From: Mesohalobacter halotolerans
GTDB taxonomy: Bacteria > Bacteroidota > Bacteroidia > Flavobacteriales > Flavobacteriaceae
DNA: 64,000 nucleotides
Assembly: GCF_006120725.1 (NCBI RefSeq)
Contig: NZ_SWMU01000001.1
Coordinates: forward strand, 372,001-436,000
Direction: 5' to 3'
The notes below the pieces were generated by a model, which was not told the origin of the DNA, made no database searches, and saw nothing but the letters and a program-made list of their open reading frames with translations. The translations under genes and the position numbers were made by a program. Below, piece after piece: positions 58,670-64,000 of this stretch. How positions within the stretch are numbered: the stretch's first letter is position 1; every line of letters begins with the position of its first letter.

Positions 58670-58972
58670 ATGTCTAAATTTGGTGAAATCATTGATTTGC
58701 AAATTCCTGTGCTGCTAAATTTTTTTACAGAATGGGATGAAAACTGCAAACAACTCCACCCCGTCTTAAAAGATGTGGCTGCTGCAATGGGCGATAAAGC
58801 CAAAGTAGTCAAAATTGATGTAGACAAAAATCAAGAGCTTGCTGAAGCCTTGCGAATAAAATCTTTACCGACTTTTGTCATTTATAAGTCTGGAGAAATG
58901 GTGTGGCGCAAAAGTGGATTTATGGAAGCCCCAGATTTGTTAGCCATCTTAAAAGACAACAAAATTGCTTGA
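58670..58972 (+). CDS. Thioredoxin-family protein with atypical active site
   Basis: A 100-aa thioredoxin fold: IPVLLNFFTEWDENCKQLHPVLKDVAAAMGDKAKVVKIDVDKNQELAEALRIKSLPTFVIYKSGEMVWRKSGF. The usual WCxxC is replaced by WDENC, so only the second cysteine remains, while the cis-Pro loop (SLPTF) is kept. It cannot work as a standard dithiol reductase; a monothiol or binding role is likely. Monocistronic. Confidence 0.88.
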   Translation: MSKFGEIIDLQIPVLLNFFTEWDENCKQLHPVLKDVAAAMGDKAKVVKIDVDKNQELAEALRIKSLPTFVIYKSGEMVWRKSGFMEAPDLLAILKDNKIA

Positions 58973-58985
58973 GACATTTTCAAAT

Positions 58986-59765
58986 TCAAACCAAGTCGTT
59001 TTTAATTTTTTCGATTAAGTCTTCTTTGTCTTTAAAAATACTAAAGTCTCCATTTTTTATATAAGAAATCTGACCACTTTCTTCACTAACCACTAAAGCT
59101 AATGCATCAGTTTTTTCTGTGATACCAACAGCAGCACGATGTCTTAACCCAAATCTTAAAGGGATTTTTCTATCATTAGACACCGGTAAAATTGCCCGAG
59201 TCGCTGTAATCTTGTTGCCCTCTATCACCAAAGCCCCATCATGTAACGTGCTGTTCTTGTAAAATATAGACTGTATAATAGGTTCGTTAATTTCAATATT
59301 CATGACATCTCCTGTGTTTTTCACAAAATCTAAGTTTGAGCTTCTCCGGATAACAATGAGGGCTCCGGTCTGTTTTTCACTCATTTTCGCACAGGCATTT
59401 ACAACATCATCAATATGATCTAGAGACTCGGTTGAACTTCTGCTAAAAGTAAAATTTTTAAAAACCCCATTTTTATTGGTAATATTTGTCGAACCAATTA
59501 ATAGAAAAAATTTTCGAATCTCCTGTTGAAACACCACAATTAACATCACAGCACCTACACTACTAAATAAACCTAAGAAGCTACTCAACATTTCCATATT
59601 GAGAAAATCAGTCAATTTCCAGACCAAATAAATAATGACAATCCCAATAAAAATATTAATGGCTACCGTACCTCGAATCAATTTATAGATATAATACAAT
59701 AATGTGGCGACCAATATGATGTCGATAAGGTCGAGAATTCTAAAGTCTAAAAAATCTAATCCCAT
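58986..59765 (-). CDS. cdaA: Diadenylate cyclase CdaA
   Basis: A 259-aa protein with three N-terminal membrane segments (ILDLIDIILVATLLYYIYKLI, INIFIGIVIIYLVWKL, LGLFSSVGAVMLIVVFQQEIRK) and a DisA_N cyclase domain. DGALVIEGNKITATRAILPVS and RFGLRHRAAVGITEKTDALALVVSEESGQIS carry the DGA and RHR catalytic motifs. It makes c-di-AMP, a second messenger for wall and osmotic balance. Convergent with the thioredoxin gene. Confidence 0.95.
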   Translation of the reverse strand: MGLDFLDFRILDLIDIILVATLLYYIYKLIRGTVAINIFIGIVIIYLVWKLTDFLNMEMLSSFLGLFSSVGAVMLIVVFQQEIRKFFLLIGSTNITNKNGVFKNFTFSRSSTESLDHIDDVVNACAKMSEKQTGALIVIRRSSNLDFVKNTGDVMNIEINEPIIQSIFYKNSTLHDGALVIEGNKITATRAILPVSNDRKIPLRFGLRHRAAVGITEKTDALALVVSEESGQISYIKNGDFSIFKDKEDLIEKIKNDLV

Positions 59766-59825
59766 AGTGTAAAAGTAATAAAAACGTAAGGAAAATGAAT
59801 TTACTAATGTATTTTAAAAAAATTG

Positions 59826-59833
59826 TAAATTTG
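59826..59833 (+). promoter_or_regulatory. Bacteroidota -7 box, leaderless start
   Basis: TAAATTTG ends 4 nt before the first ATG at 59838, so transcription would begin at or next to the start codon. Confidence 0.55.
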
Positions 59834-59837
59834 AATT

Positions 59838-60230
59838 ATGATGATTAAGTACAATAAAAAAAGGCTATTGTTAATCAAAATATATTCTTTTGTAGTAGGC
59901 ATATTATTTTTGATTAACCTTTGGGCTCTTTTTACTGAAGATGACTCTTATTTGAATATCATAACTACAATTTTATTAATTGGGTTTTGCGTTGGACCTT
60001 TATTTTATCAAGTTGCCCGATATGACGATCACAAAATTACAGCGCAGTTTGGTTGGCCAAAAATATATTATAAAGACATCATAGATGTTAAATATTTTGC
60101 CGGTGATATCCTAATCAAATCAGATAAACGCTCAATAGGCATTAACACACAAGTCGCCGACAAATCATCTCTATATGAATTTGCATCTATACTTGAGCAA
60201 AAAACAGGTTATGAACTGAATCTGACTTAA
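59838..60230 (+). CDS. Small membrane protein with PH-like C-terminus
   Basis: A 130-aa protein. Two membrane segments (LLLIKIYSFVVGILFLINLWALF and IITTILLIGFCVGPLFYQVA) are followed by about 65 residues with a beta pattern (HKITAQFGWPKIYYKDIIDVKYFAGDILIKSDKRSIGIN) like bacterial PH domains. A second ATG follows at 59841. Function unknown. Confidence 0.7.
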   Translation: MMIKYNKKRLLLIKIYSFVVGILFLINLWALFTEDDSYLNIITTILLIGFCVGPLFYQVARYDDHKITAQFGWPKIYYKDIIDVKYFAGDILIKSDKRSIGINTQVADKSSLYEFASILEQKTGYELNLT

Positions 60231-60291
60231 CTTGTAACTTTTTAAATAAATGTATGTCTAACAAATTGATATAAAACTTAAACTTTAAAAC

Positions 60292-62349
60292 ATGAAGCTT
60301 TCACATTTTAAAACACTCAGCATTTTGGCTTGTTCTTCACTATTGCTCTTTGCATGTCAAAGTGAACCAAAAACAGAAACAGATCCACCGGGTATAGAAA
60401 CCGAATATATGGATACTTCCGTTCGACCACAAGATGATTTCTTTACTTACGTTAATGGGAAATGGGTAGAAACTACTGAAATTCCAGACGATCGTGTACG
60501 TTGGGGCGGATTTGGTATTTTAAGAAAGCAAACTGATGCCGATGTTTTAAAAATTCTAAAAGAAGCTGAAGAATCTGGTCAATACGATGCCGATTCAGAT
60601 CAGGGAAAGGCTATTCAGGTGTTTAATTCTATTATGGATACCAATGCGAGGAATACTACCGGGATTGAACCTTTAAAAACGTCTTTTGAAAAAATCAATA
60701 CCATTAAGGATATTGAGAGTCTTCAAACCGTTTTAGCCAAAAACCCGGTGGAATTAAGCTCACCATTTATGGGTTTGTTTGTGTACTCAGACCCTAACGA
60801 CAGTAATACTAACGTAGCTTATCTCGGTACCGGTGGTCTGGGATTGCCTGAAAGAGATTATTATTTAAAAGATGACGAAGACAGTAAAGAAATACGAGAA
60901 GATTACAAAGTTTTTGTTTCAGATTTATTTGAAATGACTGGTGAAAATCCCAATACTGCAAAATCTTATGCAGAAACTATTCTGGAGTACGAAACTATTC
61001 TTGCTAAGCCACGCTTGAGTAAAGTTGAGCGTCGTGACTTTAGAAATTACAACAACCGGTACGCCGTTGAAGACATCAAAACTTTAACACCCAGCGTTGA
61101 CTGGTCAAAATTTATGACGGACTTGGGAATTGAAAAACAACCTGATACAGTTTTGGTCATGCAGACCAAATATATGAAAACCTTGGATTCTGTATTTAAA
61201 AATAGTCCAATCGATGATCTTAAAACATTAGTAAAATGGTCAACACTCAATAGTTCTGCTTCACGACTGTCTATGGATCTAGATAAAAGAAATTGGGAGT
61301 TTTACAGCAAAAGACTTCGCGGTGCTAAAGCACAAAGACCACTTGATGAAAGAGCTCTAGCTGTTGTTAATGGGAGTATAGGTGAAGCTGTAGGTAAACT
61401 CTATGTCGATGAAAAATTTCCACCAGAAGCCAAGAAGAAAGCAGAAGAAATGGTTGCTAATGTCATTGAAGCTTTTAAGACAAGAGTCAATAATCTAGAT
61501 TGGATGAGCGACTCTACAAAGGTCAAAGCTATTGAAAAACTTGATAAATTTACTGTAAAAATTGGTTACCCTGACGAATTTAAAGACTATTCAGACCTGG
61601 ATGTTAAACCAGAAAATTCGTATTATGAAAATCGTCTTGCGGTTAGTGCGTGGAACTTTAGAGATGATCTCAGTAAAATCGGAGAGCCTGTCGATAAAAC
61701 CGAGTGGGGTATGTCACCACAAACCGTCAATGCTTACTTTAATCCGTTTTATAACGAAATCGTGTTTCCTGCGGCGATACTTCAGCCTCCATTTTACAAT
61801 TATAAAGCGGATATGGCTGTAAATTATGGAGGTATTGGTGCTGTAATTGGTCACGAGATATCTCATGCCTTTGACGATAGCGGAGCACGATACGATGCAG
61901 ATGGCAATCTTAAAAACTGGTGGACAGACCAAGACCTTGAGAACTTTACAGAACGAGGTGATAAGCTTGCTGAACTCTACAGTAGTATTGAAGTTTTAGA
62001 TAGTGTTTATATCGACGGTAAATTTACTTTGGGCGAAAACATTGGTGATTTAGGAGGTGTTTTAGCGGCTTATGATGGCTTACAAATGTATCTTGAAGAA
62101 AATGGCAGTCCAGGTAAAATAGAAGGGTTTACACCAGAACAACGTTTCTTTTTATCCTGGGCAACAGTGTGGAGAACTAAAATGAGAGATGAAGCTTTAA
62201 AAACTCAAGTTAAAACAGACCCGCATTCGCCTGGGATGTATCGTGCATATGTGCCTTTACAAAATGTAGATGCGTTTTACGAAGCGTTTAACGTCAAAGA
62301 AGGAGATAGCCTTTACATTGCTCCGGAAAATCGTGTGAGAATTTGGTAA
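60292..62349 (+). CDS. M13-family zinc metallopeptidase (neprilysin-like), lipoprotein
   Basis: A 685-aa protein with lipobox (LACSSLLLFACQSEP). The N-terminal M13 domain is DTSVRPQDDFFTYVNGKWVETTEIPDDR. The catalytic zinc motif is VIGHEISHAFDDSGARYD, the second ligand block ENIGDLGGVLAAYDGL, and the C-terminal motif is VPLQNVDAFYEAFNVKEGD. It degrades peptides outside the inner membrane. Complete and of usual length. Confidence 0.96.
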   Translation: MKLSHFKTLSILACSSLLLFACQSEPKTETDPPGIETEYMDTSVRPQDDFFTYVNGKWVETTEIPDDRVRWGGFGILRKQTDADVLKILKEAEESGQYDADSDQGKAIQVFNSIMDTNARNTTGIEPLKTSFEKINTIKDIESLQTVLAKNPVELSSPFMGLFVYSDPNDSNTNVAYLGTGGLGLPERDYYLKDDEDSKEIREDYKVFVSDLFEMTGENPNTAKSYAETILEYETILAKPRLSKVERRDFRNYNNRYAVEDIKTLTPSVDWSKFMTDLGIEKQPDTVLVMQTKYMKTLDSVFKNSPIDDLKTLVKWSTLNSSASRLSMDLDKRNWEFYSKRLRGAKAQRPLDERALAVVNGSIGEAVGKLYVDEKFPPEAKKKAEEMVANVIEAFKTRVNNLDWMSDSTKVKAIEKLDKFTVKIGYPDEFKDYSDLDVKPENSYYENRLAVSAWNFRDDLSKIGEPVDKTEWGMSPQTVNAYFNPFYNEIVFPAAILQPPFYNYKADMAVNYGGIGAVIGHEISHAFDDSGARYDADGNLKNWWTDQDLENFTERGDKLAELYSSIEVLDSVYIDGKFTLGENIGDLGGVLAAYDGLQMYLEENGSPGKIEGFTPEQRFFLSWATVWRTKMRDEALKTQVKTDPHSPGMYRAYVPLQNVDAFYEAFNVKEGDSLYIAPENRVRIW

Positions 62350-62372
62350 CCTTATTGACCAAACTAAACTAT

Positions 62373-62400
62373 AAAATGCTCTCAAATTTGAGAGCATTTT
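62373..62400 (+). terminator. Terminator of the M13 peptidase gene
   Basis: Perfect palindrome with arms AAAATGCTCTCAAA / TTTGAGAGCATTTT. Confidence 0.85.
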
Positions 62401-62480
62401 TAGTATTATACTATAATTGCTCTTTACCTTCTACGAACTAATTTAAATTTATTATTTTAGGTCATACAAAAAACAATATC

Positions 62481-63017
62481 ATGTCAATAGCAAAACCCTT
62501 TAACTTAAAGCAGTGGATAGAAGATAACAGAGACTTGCTCAAACCGCCGGTAGGCAATAAAAACCTATACAAAGATGCCAAAGATTATATTGTCATGATC
62601 GTTGGTGGACCCAACGCCCGTAAAGATTACCATTACAACGAAACTGAAGAATTATTTTACCAGCTGGAAGGTCAAATTGAAGTTCATATACAAGATAATG
62701 GCAAAAAACGAACAATGCAACTCGGTCCCGGTGATATGTATCTTAACCCACCAAAAGTGCCACACTCACCAGTAAGGCATGAAAATTCGATTGGATTGGT
62801 CGTTGAGCGCAAACGTAAGCATTTAGATATTAACGATGGCTTAATGTGGTTTTGTGACAATTGTAACCATAAACTTCACGAAGTTTATTTTCCGTTAAAC
62901 GATATCGAAAAAGATTTTCTTAAGCACTTTAAACATTTTTATGCTAATGAAGATTTGAGAAACTGTAATAATTGTGGTACAGTTATGCCAACCGATGAAC
63001 GATTTGTAGCAGATTAA
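62481..63017 (+). CDS. nbaC: 3-hydroxyanthranilate 3,4-dioxygenase
   Basis: A 178-aa cupin dioxygenase: VGGPNARKDYHYNETEELFYQLEGQIEVHIQDNGK (Fe ligands H and E), LGPGDMYLNPPKVPHSPVRHENSIGLVVERKR, and a C-terminal rubredoxin-like iron site with two cysteine pairs (WFCDNCNHKLHEVYF, LRNCNNCGTVMP). It opens the ring of 3-hydroxyanthranilate in the kynurenine pathway of tryptophan breakdown. Stop codons of this and the converging MFS gene overlap by 4 nt. Confidence 0.94.
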   Translation: MSIAKPFNLKQWIEDNRDLLKPPVGNKNLYKDAKDYIVMIVGGPNARKDYHYNETEELFYQLEGQIEVHIQDNGKKRTMQLGPGDMYLNPPKVPHSPVRHENSIGLVVERKRKHLDINDGLMWFCDNCNHKLHEVYFPLNDIEKDFLKHFKHFYANEDLRNCNNCGTVMPTDERFVAD

Positions 63018-64000
63018 TCTTCGACAGGTGTTTTGTAAAATAGGCTCATTATAAAAGAAAGTAACACCAAAACCAAAACTAGGATAAAGGACCACCACAG
63101 ATCACTAAAGTCTGCTATAAACCCTAAGAGCACAGGACCAATTAAAAACCCGATGTAACCCGAACCCGCTATCAATGATATGGAGCGCGATTTGTCTAAT
63201 TTGGGGTATCGACCGCCTAATCTAAATAACTCGGGGACAACAACAGATAGTCCTAAACCGACCAAACCAAACCCAAAAATAGCCCAAAAGGTACTTTTCA
63301 ACAAAATCAAACCAAATCCAAAAACAGAAGCAAAAAGGCCAAAGGTTAACACGTTTTTACTGCCATATCTATTGCAGATACCGTCACCTAAAAAACGCCC
63401 CAGAGTCATAAAGATAGAAAAGGAAAAAAAACCGACGGCCCACCATTTGGGTTGAGCATGACATATATCTTCAAGGTACAGTGCACTCCAATCGGCAACT
63501 GCGCCTTCACCAGCCATGCAAATAAAACCGATAATCAATAAGACAAATAAAGGTTTGATGTAACCCAAATCTAGCGATGGCGAGTCACTGTGTTCAACAT
63601 TTATGGCTGTGTAAGATCTAGAAAAATAGAGATTTAAAATTAAAACCAACCCACTTAAACCAAGTACAAACCAGAACGGAACTTCACCAAAATAGGATAA
63701 ACACAATGCCCCAAGACCACCACTTAAAACACCGCCTAGACTAAAAAACCCATGGTTAGCCGACATGATGTTTACTTTCTGGATAGATTCGATTTGAGAG
63801 ACTAAGGTATTCATGCTAATGTCTGTGAATCCTGTACTCAGCCCAAGAAGAAACAGAGCCAAACATAAACCGATGTAGGTCGAGATGAGATAAGGACCCA
63901 GAAACGCAATACAAACCGCAATAATGCCGATTAAACAAGCCTTCCCGAGGCCAAAATGCTTGATGAGCTTGGGTGAAAATAGGATCATCACAAAGGTTCC
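63014..64000 (-). CDS. MFS transporter, 5'-truncated by the window
   Basis: At least 325 aa with about ten hydrophobic segments (CLIGIIAVCIAFLGPYLISTYIG, FWFVLGLSGLVLILNLYF, LFVLLIIGFICMAGEGAVADW, IFGFGLVGLGLSVVVPELFRLGG, SISLIAGSGYIGFLIGPVLLGFIADFSDL). It resembles the FucP/YbjJ-like branch of the major facilitator superfamily. The frame is open to the window edge, so the true start lies outside. Substrate unknown. Confidence 0.85.
   Translation of the reverse strand, partial: GTFVMILFSPKLIKHFGLGKACLIGIIAVCIAFLGPYLISTYIGLCLALFLLGLSTGFTDISMNTLVSQIESIQKVNIMSANHGFFSLGGVLSGGLGALCLSYFGEVPFWFVLGLSGLVLILNLYFSRSYTAINVEHSDSPSLDLGYIKPLFVLLIIGFICMAGEGAVADWSALYLEDICHAQPKWWAVGFFSFSIFMTLGRFLGDGICNRYGSKNVLTFGLFASVFGFGLILLKSTFWAIFGFGLVGLGLSVVVPELFRLGGRYPKLDKSRSISLIAGSGYIGFLIGPVLLGFIADFSDLWWSFILVLVLVLLSFIMSLFYKTPVED

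Overview
The window is a piece of a low-GC Bacteroidota chromosome, most likely a marine or polar-type Flavobacteriaceae. The evidence is the TAnnTTTG promoter boxes, the type IX secretion C-terminal tail, SPOR/HU-type proteins, GH3-like and ComF genes, and the general protein character. Positions 1-9690 and 43520-64000 are ordinary core genome: the end of mnmG with a parS-like palindrome behind it, holB-like, tRNA-Gln, an M23 peptidase, GH3, comF; then odhB-odhA, a polyprenyl synthase, asd, an M36 protease, an ABC ATPase, thioredoxin, a diadenylate cyclase, an M13 peptidase, 3-hydroxyanthranilate dioxygenase and an MFS transporter.

The 32 kb between them (about 9740-41714) is an accessory island that reads as an integron-like cassette array. 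It has 24 repeats of 130-198 bp with attC architecture on the minus strand: R'' (YYYAAC, usually followed by AAT), long imperfect stem arms, an apical segment, then CGTTRRR. They separate 25 units. In 22 of 24 testable units the 7 bases at one end are the exact reverse complement of the 7 bases at the other end, as expected if each unit was once a circle with its own attC. One more matches 6 of 7. Next to the last unit, and only 30 nt from a tyrosine-recombinase gene (41715-43484), the core occurs once without a repeat body, which is what an attI site looks like. The recombinase is XerD-like (R436, K461, H526, R529, H552, Y561). It lacks the integron-integrase insert between the catalytic R and H, and has three extra N-terminal modules. 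The array therefore looks like an integron run by a different kind of integrase.

Cargo is typical of sedentary arrays: five toxin-antitoxin modules plus a PIN toxin unit, two restriction-modification systems (a LlaJI/McrBC-type unit of 4.8 kb and a two-gene type II unit), an orphan HsdR_N-like nuclease, small lipoproteins and membrane proteins, an amidase, and two units with no gene.

One unit (11216-15547) is a complete diversity-generating retroelement: a secreted C-lectin-like target with a variable region, avd, template repeat, a structured spacer and the reverse transcriptase. An IS3-family element sits in its leader. Template and variable region are 134 nt each and differ at 17 positions, every one an adenine in the template. 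The matching unit ends (GTTAGCG / CGCTAAC) show that the retroelement is one cassette of the array. A protein-diversifying retroelement carried as a shufflable cassette by a non-IntI recombinase is the most unusual thing here.
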